A stretch of 64,000 nucleotides of DNA from Apteryx mantelli (GCF_036417845.1 NC_089981.1:41794668-41858667), one strand, 5' to 3'. Counted from the first letter of the stretch, positions 1 to 13,800 are shown. Numbers and translations: made by a program. The notes: a model not told the origin generated them from the sequence alone.

Positions 1-787
1 TACTCAACTCAGTATTGCCCATTGTTTATAATTTAGATCCTCTAAAATGTCTTGGCATGTTGAACTGTCTTCAGAACTGAACATTTATCACCTCTCCAAG
101 TTAGCAGTTTATGCATCTGACCACAAATACATGCTTTCCAAAATGCTTAGCTAAATAATTGGTTTTGTTCTGTCTAACATATGACGTTGTTAAAGTTCAA
201 AACACCACCACATCTATACTGAATTTATACATAAGTGGATGAATAAGATGAAGGGTTTTTTTTTTCATTGTTATTATGGACATATATGAATAAAGTTTGC
301 AAGACAGTGCTACATAAATATTCAGTTTGAAAGTTGTTTTTTTTCTTGTAACTACTGTTAAACAGGCTTTCTTAAACCCACAGTGATGTATACAGATGCT
401 AATACAGTCACCCAGGCTCCCAATGTCTCTGCTAAAGCCACCTTTACAGTAAGATGGCAGCCTCAGCCCATTGGTAGCTCAGTGCCAATTTGAAAATGTT
501 ATCTTGCAAACACACTTCACAGTTCATTTCACAGTCCTGGCCAGACATGGCCATAGTCTTGCCTCTACAATTCAAAATTTTCTAGGCTGCAAAAATGGGT
601 GATATTCTTTTAAAGAGAGATGAAAACTTTTTTTTTTTTTAATCTTTCAAAAATTGTTGCTCTTAATGGTGCAAAAATCTCTACAAATAAAATTTAGAAT
701 ACCTTTATTTCATATACGTCTACATGGAATTACATTACATGTAAATTACATAACCTACAACTAATATAACTCTATATTTTTATTCAA
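1..787. other. AT-rich non-coding stretch
   Basis: No gene or recognisable transposon is seen here. A 13-base T run lies at 628-640. Stops are frequent in all frames. Confidence 0.6.
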
Positions 788-862
788 AGTACTTTTTTTC
801 TTTCTCACTTTCTCTCCTTTCTGTTCTTTGCTCTGCTCTTCTTATACTTCTTTCTTTCTTTG
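788..862 (+). repeat. Polypyrimidine tract with (CTTT)n
   Basis: About 75 bases are almost all C and T, ending in a short (CTTT)n run. This is low-complexity DNA. A tract like this can precede a splice acceptor, but no recognisable exon follows. Confidence 0.7.
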
Positions 863-2960
863 CTGGTAGATAGAACATGCTTAGAATTCATAATGATGTC
901 TATGCATACTGTTTTAACCTTTTTTCAGTCTAAACTGATATTTTTAATCTGGTCAAACACTGCCAAAGGTCTATGCACTAGCAAAGGACTTATTAAACAG
1001 ACAAATGCTAAAGATATTCCAAATTATAGTTTTAAAAAGAAAAGAAATCATAGTTTGTAACCATTTAGTTTGAATATCCAAGTATTGTAAGAAAGTCCCT
1101 TGCTATATCTGTAATCTTTCTGAAAGTATCAAGAGATTCGACACACACATCAGAACCCAGACCTGTTTAAATTTCTTTTTAAAATTACACTAGCTCTGAG
1201 CTTCAAAGGCACAACTGTATTTTTATAGCAGTCAATGAAAGCTTAAAGTGAGCAGGAAGAAGCAGATTTCTGTGTCAGTAATTTACTAGAATTTCCTGAA
1301 GGAGGAGAAAGGGGGAAAGAACAGCGGTTTTATTTCTCCTGTTCTCAAAGAAAAAATGTTAAAAAAAAAAAAAAGCTCTCAGAGAGAGTGCTCTGAAAGA
1401 AAGAGTAAAAGAATAAAAGTGAGCACCTTATTCAAGAGTCAGGCTAGAACTGTTCTTCAGTATTCACTTCTGCCCTCTCTAACCTTGGTTCAACACCATA
1501 GGAACTCTTCAGCTTTTACAGCCTGCCTTGGGCTGTGAGCCCAGCTCAGATCAACACCTCAGCCTCCCCTGTCTCTCTGTGTGCTACTTCCTAGCTGAAC
1601 ATTACTAGAGTACATCCTATTTTTTATTCTCTTCTGTGCACTGCCTATGTCCTGTGGCTAAAAAGGAAATAATTTGAATAATTTATTTATTTATTTATTT
1701 AGATTAAAAGGTAATAGAATTAAAGATGAGCCCAAACAAAACTCGAAGCTTTGGCTCCTGTTATTAAGTGGAAATCAACTGTATCTAGCTTGGTATCGAA
1801 ACCCTACAGTAAGGTTAAATGAACCCCTGCGTATGAGTCTGAACTTCACTCTTGGGAAGTTAGCTCCATCTCTAATAAAATCAGCTCTTTTTGATACACT
1901 AAAGAAAAAGAATATAGTCCACTTGAATATAGAAGCAATGTCATCCTGAAAGACTCTTGCCTTACAGACATTTTATCCTAATGGTACAGAATAGGCTGCT
2001 GCGACTACTGAAGAAATCCATTTCTTGTGCTGTAAGTGCTACCAGATCCTCTTTCAGAGTGGAGATTTCAAAATAGAAAATATTCGATAGGGCAATCCCA
2101 CTGCAGTGCATTTCTGATGCACCACACTGTGGTTTCCTTTGAATAGATAGTAAACCCCGCATGGGTTTCATCACTCTCATTCTTCTACAAAAAAAATTCC
2201 TTCTCCTCCAGCCACTGCAGAATACTTTAGGGAAAGAAACTGGCCCTGTTATCTTCATGCACTGCAGTGTTTATTAATGAAAGAGCCAATTCCTGAAACC
2301 ATAGCACCTTTAAAAACTTATTAAATTACAGCAATAATTTTCTGTTAGCCATGCTGCTGATCCCGTTTGGGTTTAAAGTTATGGCTCATTATGTTTAGCA
2401 TCTGCTTTATGCACACTGTTTTCTCATTATGAATAAATCAATAAATCAGTTAGGGGCAGTGAGCTTTGCATAGACATGCAGGAGAGAAATTGAAGATTTT
2501 GGTAGTTAACCCATGATGCATCGAGTAACTTTTTTCCTGCTACAGGCCTATCTAGAGAAGAGGAAAATATTAGCATGACAAGATGAGAAAAATAAGACAT
2601 CCCAGTGAAAGGGGAAGAGTTTGGCATACATCTGAACTAGATTCCCAGGCTATCTGCAGGCTTGGGGTAAATATGATCTGGAGTAGAGATTCTGGGATGA
2701 GTAACCCTGTCCTAAATCCATGTGTTGTTTTCGGCACCCGAATGGATGAGGAAGTGTGTGAGCCAGAAGACCTTTCCCATCTATACAGATGCCACTGATT
2801 GCCTTCACGGTCAGAGTACCGAAATACAATTTCCTTTTGTGTCTTCAGACAGCTTCTGCCAGGGAGAAGCACTGATCTCTCAGTAAAAGTCCATGCCAAA
2901 CAGTAAGGTATTCACTTAGCAATTTCCAAACCCAACTCTTCTCCAAATCATGATGACAAA
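863..2960. other. Non-coding, no gene recognised
   Basis: Only short frames are open, the longest about 109 codons on the minus strand (2570-2899), and none resembles a known protein. A purine-rich patch with a 14-base A run (1361-1374) covers roughly 1300-1420. The 2570-2900 stretch is less AT-rich than its surroundings but matches no family I know. Confidence 0.5.
1681..1700. repeat. (ATTT)5 microsatellite
   Basis: Five perfect ATTT units follow a short AT-rich leader. Confidence 0.9.
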
Positions 2961-5900
2961 ATTGCATGCCATGTTTACTTTAACTTTGCACCAATTTCTG
3001 GAGGACTTTGGCTGATGTGGGGATAAAGTGTCTTTTTCCTAGATAGCTCTGAGTGGAATCTCCTGAATAATGTGCAAGTTTTCAGGTAGGATTTTGTTGA
3101 CCATGGGGTATTACTGTAGAAGAGGTGATTTATTTTGTGATGGCTTGGGTGTGAGATACAGTATGGAAAGCAGGATGAGTTCAGTGTAAATGGATGAAGA
3201 CTGGACATTCGATAGGGTGCAGGTGCTGCACTGTCAGGTGCAGCGTACGCGGCAAAGCTGAGGTTCCCTGTGTGGTGCAATTGGCCTGGCTTGGAAAGTT
3301 CATTTGGCACAGGGTTGTGAAGGTGATCCAGAAACTTAAGATTTAGCTGGCAATGTTGGCCCCTTTCCTTCAGCCTGCATGGGCAGGGAGAGCCAGAGGA
3401 GCAGAAGTGTCCCCAGGTGGCGCAGGGTCCACTGCAAGGTTGAGCCTCAGCAAATTCTAGACAAAGTGTCATGGTTGGAGCATAGTTTGGTCTTCAGTTG
3501 TTAAACAGATGGTGAATTTATTTTTTTCAAAAGTTTTTAAATATTATAATGAATTTGTTACAAGACATTTCTTCCTGTTTCACTGTGTGTTCTTCAGTGC
3601 TGATGGAGATAATCTAAATTAATTATTGAAGCATGAACCCTGAAGAGATCTCTTATTTATTATTTCAGAAGTTATCCTAAAATACTATTTTTTGAGGGTG
3701 GAGAACTGCAACTCATCATTGCAGAAGGCTCCTTGCAGTTAGTGAGAATCAAGAGAATACATACATAAAGAAAATATATTTGACAAGATTATCAGATGAT
3801 CCCAAATATACTGAGCATCTTCAGACGTATGTTTCAAGTTGTAAATAAAGGATAAGGCACAATCTGAAACACTGGGCAAGAGAATCCATAGATTATTTTC
3901 CAATACACTAGTATGCCAACTTCCAGGAAATATATTTCTTCATTTTGCAAACATGAACAAGGAGAAAGGGAGAGAAGAATGTTAGAAAATTATTCAGACA
4001 GTCAGAATATAAAAATACATTTAAACGAATGAGTAAAAATCATGAACATTGCAGAAAATGTGCAATATACATGACAGGTATCACATTACTCAAAAAGGCT
4101 CATTGGACAAATTCTTGTAGTTTAGAATGTTACTTGTCTTCTACTATACATAGATGAGAGCCATTTGGGGAAGTGTGATGGGTGGGGAAAAAGAATTGTA
4201 GAGCTGAAACCCTATTGTGACAATTGTACAAAATTATCTGACAAAGTTAAGGTGACTAATGAAAAGGTCTTTTAATTATTATTTTAGTACAAGGAAAAAC
4301 ACAGTACATCTAGCTCCCCACCAAGGAGGAGGTTCTGCATTGCTTTTGATACCCTTTTTATTGCTACCAGGTTCTCAGGATTATTCTGGCTTCTGCAGAT
4401 AAAGGGATGGAGCAATATCAGCAAGAATCCTTGTACATTCCAGCTTTTCAGGAATACAGATTTCTCCCTAATTACTGCTTCTGTTTTTTTTTTTTTTTTT
4501 TTCTCCTTCCCTCTCCTCCTTGGACATTTTTTTGTCTCTGGAATCCATTTGCAATATCAAAGAAACAAGCTTATAGGTTCAGGGACATTTTTAACACTCA
4601 TAAAATGAAATTCCATTTGAAGTCCACATATGAAAATACTGCAAGAGTTCATTAAGATCCCTGATACTAAAAACTGAACGGTCTCCTGTTAGTTGGCTGT
4701 AGTGTACCTGTCGCTTTTTCCTCTGCTCAGGTGACATAGTGCTTCCTTGGAATCAAGAAGATCAAAGCAAATTCTGACCTCAGGTAACTCTTGTGTTTGT
4801 GAATTTTGGTAACAGCTGCAGCTGCCTCAGAGGCTGCCACATTGCCTGGAGTTTCAATTGTGAATTTAGTAGAATAGTAGGGAAGAGGAGAGTGGAGGAG
4901 GGAATAATGCTCATGGGAAGAAGAGAGGCTGCAAATGAGGTTCTTTCTGAGTGTTAAGTTTTTCTCCAGAGTGAGCTAATACATCTAGTAACCTGTGAAA
5001 GCTTGTCCTTATCCTAACTTTTCTCAGGTTCTTTTGGATATAAAAACTAATATATTTTGGTATTCTTAAAACAATGGACAAAAAGAAAGTGAGATGTCTA
5101 ATTTCTTTCTGCTCCTCCTGTTCAGTCTTTCATGCACACACCAGAAAATAAGGCTTTTGATTTTGGATTTCGGCTATCTATAAATGTTGTTCTCCTTACA
5201 AATTCCATTAGATCAATAGCTACTTCTCACTTTCTAATTTAATACTTTGTATAAATTTATCTAAAAAAAAAAAACACATTTTAGGTATCTTAAAGAATAG
5301 TTTTATTTCATTTGGAAATAATTTCTCTTTATAATATTGTTGATTTGCAAGGATTTGTTATCAATTATCTCTTCCCAACAAAATCCAAAGGAAAGAACAA
5401 AAAGCAAAGGAGATTTTGTCCATAGCATCTGGTTCTCCCAGACTTTAGGACATGTATCAACGACTAATAAAAATCTGCTGCTCTAAAATGTGTTAATGTT
5501 TTGCATATTCTTTGGAGACTGCTTTTTGTGTTCCACAAAGCATGAAAAGTTCCTCTAGTAAAACAATTTCTCTTCAAACTTCATTTGTTGTTTCATGAAT
5601 ATTTTGTGTAAGACCGAAATCCTTCATGCGTAATATCCCTTGATATTGCTTTTTGTTTAGTCTTTCATCTTTCAGTATTAAGTTTTGTTTGGGACTGGGT
5701 CTCTGTCTTAGCTGGTAATCAAAACTGGATAGAATTGCATATGTGGCTGTTCTGCTCCCTCTGTTTTTCCACCTTATGAATGTTCTTCTCAGGGTTTCTT
5801 TGGAAAAAGTCCTCTTTACACTTTTCTTGGCTGAATTTGTGCACTTTTTAAATTGCTAGTTCAGGTAGAGTGTTCTTTGAGTTGTGAAGAACTATTCAGT

Positions 5901-7166
5901 TGCAGGGCTTGGATTAAATAGTTCATTTTTATATTTCTACTATTTATCAAGAACAAACCTCTCTCATAACAGGAAAACCTCAAAAGATATATGATTTGAT
6001 TTTAAAATAAGTTGTACACCATTACCTTCTGTGTTTGGGATGTGCTCCTGAAATCAAAGTTTTAGTAGCCCAGTGAACCAGAGATGGCTTGAAATAAACT
6101 TTGTACTAGATCTTCCTTTGGAAATTAGAGTGGTCAAGGTATGGCTCCAAACTTAGCTGCTGTGGGATGCCATTGCTCCAGCAAAGCTTGGATGACTGGG
6201 TCCAAATGTTCACGCTGTGATTCCTCTATAATATGTATTTGATAGAATTAGGCTAATACTCAAATACATTTTCTGCAAGTACTAGTTCAAATTTTTAAAA
6301 GTATGCAACACAATCATGCTTGAAACCCTGATGTTTGTTTTTCATTATGACACAAATTATCTTAATTGCTTATAGAAATCACAGCAAAAGAATGAATTAT
6401 AAACTGGAAAAGATTTTAATGCCTTTAAAAAAACCTTGCTTTGAATTAAATGATATGTGTTTGTGTGCCTGAAATGGCACTTTCCACGTATTTTTTCATG
6501 TAAAAATACAAGAGCAAACCCCCTCATAAATGTCTAAGTTCCAAAGTTTTGTCTTTGTGGGCTAAAAAATTGCATTTTCTATGTACCTATAGAAACAAAT
6601 TTACTTCTTATTACCTCTTCTTCTTAAGATTTTCCATTCAGTCCAATGAGATAAGATCCCATTCCAGGCTTCATCTCCTATAATGCAGCAGACCTGTGTG
6701 TGAGGAGCCTGCCATGAAATTAGCCTCCCCAAAAGAAGAATCTGGTATGCTATCATCAGTGCAAATAAACAAATGTTCCTTGGCTTCGGAGGAGAATACA
6801 AATCTGAGACACACAAAATGCAATGCTGTAGAGCATAACTCTGTGGCACGCCAAAACTGAAATATTCTACTTTTCAATTTTTTTTCAGAATTTGGAGCAT
6901 TTTTTCAGCATTTCATGGGAGAAAAACAATCTGATTAAGTCAATGCATTTTGACTGTTTGGGAAGAGGTAACATACAGTTTGTCTGAGCATGCTAAACAG
7001 TTATTTAAATGAATCAGGCACCACTCAACATACTACAGCTAAAGCTATAGATTAAACAGACACATTCTTTTGAAAATGTATGAAAATAACAAATCCAACC
7101 AGCTAATCTTGGCGTAGGTGTTTCTTTTTCTGGAGACAACATCTTGGGAAAGACCTGCAAATTTTG
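2961..7166. other. Non-coding, no gene recognised
   Basis: The longest open frame is 165 codons on the minus strand (2975-3472), rich in Pro, Ser, His and Leu with no domain I recognise. Its 5' part (about 3170-3480) is more GC-rich than the flanks. A 19-base T run lies at 4484-4502. Around 6650-6720 the minus strand has a stretch resembling old repeat wording (GCATTATAGGAGATG), too short to classify. Confidence 0.5.
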
Positions 7167-7325
7167 CAGACAGGCATAAATATATATAAAAAAAAAATCT
7201 AAAACTCCCTTATACTGTGTTCTGCTCTCTCTCTCACAGACAGGCATGAATGTAAAAAAAAAAAAAACAAAAAAAACCAAAACCCCAAACTCCCTTATAT
7301 TGTGTTCTGTTTTTCTCTCTCTCTC
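7167..7325. repeat. Imperfect tandem duplication, 2 copies
   Basis: The word CAGACAGGCAT recurs at 7167 and 7237. In each copy it is followed by an A-rich run, then ACTCCCTTATA-TGTGTTCTG, then a CT-rich run. Copy 1 is 70 bases and copy 2 about 89, the difference lying mainly in the A-rich segment. It looks like a local tandem duplication that then diverged by slippage. Confidence 0.85.
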
Positions 7326-8103
7326 TTTCCCTCCCGTGAGTTCTGACATCAGCCTTATCCCAATTCTAAAAGTTAAGAGTATTCAGTTATCTGAAAAGTG
7401 GCACATCCTTGCTAAGAACAGGACCAAGAACATCTCTTTTCTATTTTTAGTTTGTATCAAATACTTGTAACAGGACAACCAGTTCATAGTGTAAAAAGAA
7501 GAGCTCACCAGTATATTTTTCAATAATATTGCACAAGAAATTTTGCATGAGTTCATTAAAAAACCAAAAAGTACATATTAAAACAGTAGTTTTTAATAGT
7601 AGTAGTTTTACAGAGTACATATTAAAAAAAAAGAGCACCTTGGAAAAAAGTTTTGTAGTATAATTTAGAATGCTAGTGAAAAATGTACAAAGACGTAGAA
7701 TGCCACTAAATGCATTGGAAAAATATAAGCTTTTATACTAAGGTTATCTGGAAATCTGCTGCAAAATCTTTCTGTTATTTTTTAAACTATTTATTTTCCT
7801 GCTGTTTTTTTCACTGTCTTCTGACTGTAAGCATGTAATAGCCATATTTGCATCTGACTGTGGTTTCAAAAAGAAAGAAATGATGCATGTCTCAGCAGTC
7901 CTAAGTGGCATGAGGCAAATCATATGCTTAGAAAAGGAAAAGGAAAAGAAATTGTCCTGGATTTTTGACCAAAACTTGTGATATGGGTTATTTTAGCATC
8001 ACTGGTTCTTTCCTCATTTCTGTAGTCTGTGTGATGACCATGAAATATTAATCAGCAGCTCTAAGTACTGATGAATAATAATCATCCTTCTCTTAGGATA
8101 TGT
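7326..8103. other. AT-rich non-coding stretch
   Basis: No gene is seen. Two copies of AGTACATATTAAAA (around 7569 and 7612) form a small local direct repeat about 43 bases apart. Confidence 0.5.
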
Positions 8104-8133
8104 TCATTCATCCATCCATCCATTCATTCATTT
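8104..8133. repeat. (CATT/CATC)n microsatellite
   Basis: Tetranucleotide units alternate between CATT and CATC over about 30 bases. Confidence 0.9.
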
Positions 8134-8179
8134 TCTATGCTGGCATGCACCAATGTTTGTTTAGAAAAGAAAGGCACTA

Positions 8180-8480
8180 CCGGAACCAATGCCCGATAGT
8201 TAAGACAAATTCAAATATTCGAATTAGAAGTAATAAAAGCATTTTTAACAGTGATAGCAATTAAAGTTTGGAACATCTACAAAGAGAAATAATGGATTCA
8301 GCATTTTTTCAAATCTTATCAAGCCTGGATGCTTTTCTAGAAGTTTTGGGGACAGGGACAATTGTATGGAAACGTATTAGTTTGTATAATATAATAATCC
8401 TCAATAGATGATCCAGGAATTTCTTCTAGCTTCAGTGGCTGAGAACCTTTCTTGTGTTATATCAAGTGAGGATTGTATCA
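8180..8480 (+). mobile_element. CR1-type LINE 3' tail, decayed
   Basis: The stretch reads in order like the 3' end of sauropsid CR1 LINEs: an 'ATTAGAAGTAA' block, then 'TTTTTAACAGTGATAGCAAT', then 'TTTGGAACATCTACAAAG', 'AATGGATTC', 'TCAAGCCTGGATGCTTTTCT'. In complete elements these encode the last residues of the reverse-transcriptase ORF and the start of the 3' UTR. Similarity fades after about 8350, and the terminal octamer repeats are not visible. No ORF survives. The identification rests on recalled family wording, not an alignment. Confidence 0.72.
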
Positions 8481-9340
8481 CTCAATTTCATATTCCAAAC
8501 AGAATTGCTGGCAATTCAGAGAACACTCTGGCTTTCTTGAAGTTGAAGTCACCATATTCCTAGTGTAGTATTTGTTAAATGTTTGTTATATTGATACTTA
8601 AAATCCTGCCACTGTTCCAAATTCAGCTCTTGTTCCCTGTATCACAAGCTCTGGGAGCAGTTAATTCTTCAGAAATCTAGCTTTCTACTATTTTACTACC
8701 TTTGGCTAAATAATATGACCACAATTTAATTCCAGTATTGTTATAGGTATTATTTATTTCAAAAAAGTCAAACCAAGAGCTCGTATGAGCCAAAATATCT
8801 GAAGAACCAAAATTTGGAACAGGACATAGACTAAACAAGCTCTGGCTTTCCTCCATCAGCAATGCATGTGTGCTTCTTGGTCATGCCTGGGAATCTCAAT
8901 ATCCATTGAAACCTGAGCATCTGGGCACTTTGTCTAAAGTGTAATGAAAGCAGCTCTCTTGCAATTTTATACATGCAACCATGTTTAGTATTTCTATTAA
9001 ACAATTGTATTTTTAAGAATGTTGGATTAGCTGATAAGAACGTTTCCTAGAGTTCATTTTTCTTCTCTCTTCCCTTTTTGTAAAGTGACTTTGGATTTAC
9101 TTATGCACAGAATAATATAAGTTCAGGACCTATTTCTTCCCCTTTTCAAGATCACCTTTAAACACCTCACTTTCTGGAATTGCTAGCCTCTAGTCAGCTG
9201 AGCAGAAAAGATCTCCCCCCCTCCAATGTTTCAGTTCTTTGGAGCCAGAAAACAACCTGTTTTTAGTTCTCTAAAATCACACTCTTTGGTGGCTCTCTAA
9301 GGTGATTCCAAGCCTTTGAAATCCTCCTAATCCCATTTCT
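8481..9340. other. Non-coding, no gene recognised
   Basis: AT-rich sequence with only short open frames. No repeat is recognised. Confidence 0.5.
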
Positions 9341-9800
9341 CTTCTTCTTCAGGCACCATTTGCATAGAAGAAGGCATCAGTACGTAAGGCACCTCCTGAC
9401 AGGAGCTCAGAGGCAGAGGCCTCTCATGTACCACCGGGAGGCTGCCGAGAAGCTGCAGAGCTGGGAGGTGCCGTCACTGTGGAGGTGCTGTCCCCGTCCT
9501 GGGGAGAGACGGGGTGGTTGCAGGCTGCGTGAATGGTCCCACAGCCACCAACGAGGGGACAGGAGCAGGAGTAACCTGACAGTGCTGCATCCAGCGGATG
9601 CAGGCTTGGCAGACACCTTCCATCTGCTGCCTTCTTAAGGGAAGCTGTGAGTGAAGGCTTACTCCTCTCCCGCAGAAGCCAAAGGTATATAAGTGTTAGT
9701 GCTGCTGTGTGAATCACAGAGTACTGGTCTTCTGCTGCCTGTGAAATGAGCACAGTAAAATGCTCTGCTATGGCCTCAGAGCAGCTGTCGGCCAAAGGAA
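9341..9800. other. GC-richer block of unknown nature
   Basis: This block is clearly richer in G+C than its surroundings and keeps several CpGs. Frames of 92 codons (plus, 9360-9638) and 123 codons (minus, 9424-9795) are open, but neither protein resembles a family I know. It may be part of a decayed retroelement linked to the LTR-like block that follows, or a small isolated CpG-containing element. Neither is shown. Confidence 0.3.
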
Positions 9801-10139
9801 TTTCTCCTTTGCTTCAAAGCAGAAAGGTTTTAGGGTTTACTGCATTTTAGTTTGATTATGGGAACATGAAATAAAATGAATTGCCTCTACTGAAGACATT
9901 GTAACAAGAATGAGAACAATATAGATTAAAAAAAACCCCAACAACACAAGAACATTTTCCCCCAACTGACTGCTTTAATAAAGCATTGCATTCTGTTTTC
10001 ACTGTCATTGGATAATAAGTGCACAGACTTGATCAGTGTTAACAAAATATACTTAACTGAAGTCATAAACCCTAGCTCACCACTTCAGAGAAACTGGTGT
10101 TATTTGTGTCGTAGTCCAGCAGACACTGAAAATCTTGTG

Positions 10140-10860
10140 TATGGGCAAAGAGGAAGCACCCCTGATATATAAGTAAAACCAAGAATTTATTGTTAGTATG
10201 ATTCAAAGTTTAAGAGTCTGATCATTATTAGTCTGGATCTAATTGTCACAGGAAAAGAAAGAATAATAATGCATTTAAAACTGTTATACACACACTTCTT
10301 AATTTCTGCACCCTTTCCTGGTGTTACGCTCCCTCTTTTCCTGCTCCTTTGGGTCTGAAAGTTGGTGGTTTCATTCTTGGGGGGGTGCGGTGAGTCGGCA
10401 GCATCTGGAGTCCTCCTCTGGGAGGGATATGATGCTGATGTTGATGATGTATGACTACTTCTTCCTCCCTCTAGGTCCCCTTGGGGTCTTTTTTATATGT
10501 TTGCTAACATGCTTTTGCACCTTCGCTCTTTCTTTGTTGGTCTGCAGCTCCATGCTACATCCAGGTTTACTCTATATGGTCCCTTTTACTTATGTTAGAC
10601 ACCATTTCTTTGTTTACTTTGTTACACCTAAAACCAGTTTTGTCCAATGCCAGGTCTGCATTTTTTTTTAATTGGCCATTAATGATCAGTTTGTAGCTGC
10701 AGGGCATCCAGTGCCAAGCCTGTGCCCAATGCTTACAGTGCCAGTACTCTTCTATACCACATCCTATCTCCACTTCTCACGGCCTCTGTTATCGTACCAG
10801 GTCTGTATTTCTCTGCACTGCGTCATTCTGTTAGAGTCATAAATATCTCATTCTACATAG
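10140..10860 (-). mobile_element. Possible solo LTR, minus strand
   Basis: Read on the minus strand, the block has an LTR-like order: an upstream region with repeated CAGACCTGG words, a TATA-like ACATATAAAAAAG (10488-10500), and an AATAAA signal about 300 bases downstream (10186-10191). No convincing target-site duplication or TG...CA ends were found, and no internal retroviral genes adjoin it. This is a weak, structure-based call. Confidence 0.3.
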
Positions 10861-13800
10861 ATTAACTGCTTGTTGTTGCTGTCTATATGAAACTATGGTT
10901 GTACCACACAAACATAAACAAAAGTAAAATAAATTAGGCAGAGACACCTTGTCAATTAGAGAAACTGCTGTCATGCTAAAGCAAGTAAAACAAAGCTGCA
11001 GGCAGGTCAAGAACAGAGCAAGCCTGGCAAGCCTTAGTCCTGAGGCCTTGCAAATTCAGTACGAAGTTTATGGCCTGTTGCTAGCAATGGCAATACTGTG
11101 TTGCAGGGCTACATGGTTACAGCTTGACCCACAGGAGGTAAAAATAGGAAAACATTGACAAATCCATTATTTCCAAAGGCATTAAGAATAGACACCAGGT
11201 TGTATTTAAAACACAGCACTGGAAATCACTTCTAGAACTAAGGAAAGCCTTCAAAAAATAGAAAGAAACATCAATTTAATCTTGACCTCTGCTTTAAAGA
11301 ATCCTAAGAATCAAATCTATCAACTCGGTTCACTGAAGCAGTTCCTGGAAAGTATGTTTGCTACAGGACAGCAGAAGGCTTGCCCTCTTGTGAAGTTCTG
11401 TAGGGGCTTTTTTAATATCCTTCATGCTGCTGCAACAAAGCTCCTTAGTACTGACTTGCAACATAGTTCTCCCTTTGTGTTAATTTATCAAAAACAATTG
11501 GTCTCTTAAGAAACACAAATTAATTTGTGTTGTAAAAATAAGTATAAAAGTAAATAAATAAAAAGGCATATCTGGGGTGCTCATAAATTAATTAGAAAAT
11601 CTGGGGGGAAACTACAGATTTATTTAGTTATTCCAAATAAAGTTTTTTCCCCCCTCTTCTTTCTTATTTCTAGGTCAGGCAACCCTCTTAAAACAAATAA
11701 AAATTATGCACACATGAGCAGAGATGCATAATCTAGATGGATCAATTAATGTGTATAGATAAATCCATCTCCTGTGGGCATGGGTCATAGTTCTGAGAAG
11801 AAGCAATTTCTATTTACTATTGAACCAATCTGTCAGCTTCTGTTTTTTCTCTACCCCTGAAGCCAACATGATGTGCACACAACTAGCACAAAAATGTTCC
11901 TGTAAGATGAACCATACACTGCAGTAAAAACATCTAATTCAATCTGCTTCAGATTCACGTTTCACACTTGTAATGGGAAAAATTAAGACTTGTTCAAAGC
12001 AAAACTGAGCAGCTAGAATGGTGTTGTCAATTGAACATACACATAAAACCTGATTTCCTAAAACATAATGGCATTTCATATCCAGAGTGAGATATTAACA
12101 GATGTATATCAAGACTCTGGTGGGACTGTCTCTTTAAATATTTCCAGTATTTATCTATTGTTGATATTTTATACACATTTTGCTTGAAGAATCCATTAGC
12201 CAGCTGTGTTATCAGGGAAAAAATTCTGTCTGCATTAAAAAAAAAATCACAATATTAAGATAGATATCATTGTTATAAGGAATAAAAAATGAAAAATGTG
12301 ACAGTGCAGGAGGTCATCTGTGTGAAACTAGTTCCTGTTGGAGACTTTTGCACAGTGAATGAATAAATATTTGACTACATTTTTGGCAAAGAAATATTTT
12401 GTTTTCTGGAAAGGTGCTCCAAAGCAAAGAGCCTTACTGATATCTCTTCAATTTTATTACATTTTCTTTAGGATTAACTTTATTAATCCAACTTGCTCTT
12501 TAAGCATGAAGACTCAGAAAATTGTTTTCATTACTTTTTGGAGAATTGCTTGAAAGTGTAAGGGGATTTTATAGGACGCTTGAAAATCTGTTTGCCTGCT
12601 GAGCTTTCTAGGCTAACTTCATCTATTTCTTTTCTTTTTGAGTGCACCTTTTTTATACCAAATGTATTCTGCTCTGCAGTTCTGCTTTTAGATAAAGCAA
12701 AAGAATGTGCAAAACCTGTGGCACTTGTCTACTATATTATGAGGCTAATCTCGCTATATATAGTCAGTTACTTTCATCAAGAGGCTGAATCAGAGCACTT
12801 ACATTGGTTTCTGTTTTCTGTCTTTTTACTGTTGACTAAATATGGAGCTTAAGAGATGATTTGTGTCCTAGTTCTCTCTATCTTGTTCTCTCTCTAGTCA
12901 GTGACCTTGCTTTTCTTCCATTTTGGAGCCTGCAATGGGAGATGTAAAAAGGCCTTCTTATATTTATTAACACACACTAAGTATTAGAGAACAGAATTCT
13001 ATAGATAAAGAATTTAAATTCATGTTTAATTCCTAATAATCCTACCTCTCATTATAAGACAAGATAGTCTTCTTTCCCAAGATATGTAAAAATAACAGAA
13101 CTGATTAGTATACCTTACATAAGCCAGGAAGACCATAATAACCAATATAATGACCATTTTCCTTCGAAACAGGGTGTCTTTCATCATTCTCCCATCTCTG
13201 TGTTATCTGCCTTTTCCCAAAGACACCTCCCTCTTTTTATGTACTTGGATCCAATTATTCTGTTCTGTGACCAGATCAACATAAAAAGGCGAAATATTTG
13301 TGCTAGGCATTTTTGCAGGTTGTGAAGCTAGGAGCGCTCACATCAGCGCCAGTGCTGGTTTCGAGAGGCCTCTCCTTTCTTCAAAATGCTGCCTCTGATT
13401 CATGCATATGAACACAGTTGAAGCAGCAGGACAGCTGTGAATGAAAAAGCCTGGGAAGTAGGACCATTTTTAAATGTCTCTGCCGCTGGCTGCTTTAACA
13501 ACCATTTTACTTTCCCAACATACACCATCTCAGTAGGGGGACAGACAGCCTGTCCTAGGGCAATGAAAGCTCGAAGCCCCAGAAGTAGATGTCTGTGGAG
13601 TTTCCTTTTCACTTTCAGTCTCAAATTGCAATCATTGATTTTTATCTGAAATAGGAATAAAAACAGATTTTGAACTATAGAGTTGTTTCACAAAGTAGAA
13701 TTCAAAGTTTCTGTTGATCTTTAAAAATGAACAAGATAGCAAATGTACTACATTAATAATTTCATTTTGGAAAATCAATGAAAGTCTTATGTGTGTGACT

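Noticed and set aside
788..862. Polypyrimidine tract as a splice acceptor
   Set aside because: No AG followed by a plausible exon could be supported.
2975..3472. 165-codon minus-strand open frame as a gene
   Set aside because: The translation has no recognisable domain or family pattern, and no splice context was evident. A frame of this length can arise by chance in a GC-richer patch of a 64 kb window.
6660..6720. Minus-strand GCATTATAGGAGATG as a DNA-transposon fragment
   Set aside because: It recalls old amniote repeat wording, but the match is too short to name a family.
10721..10745. Similarity to a miR-17/20 mature sequence (AATGCTTACAGTGCC)
   Set aside because: Only a partial match, with no complementary arm for a hairpin and no neighbouring cluster members.
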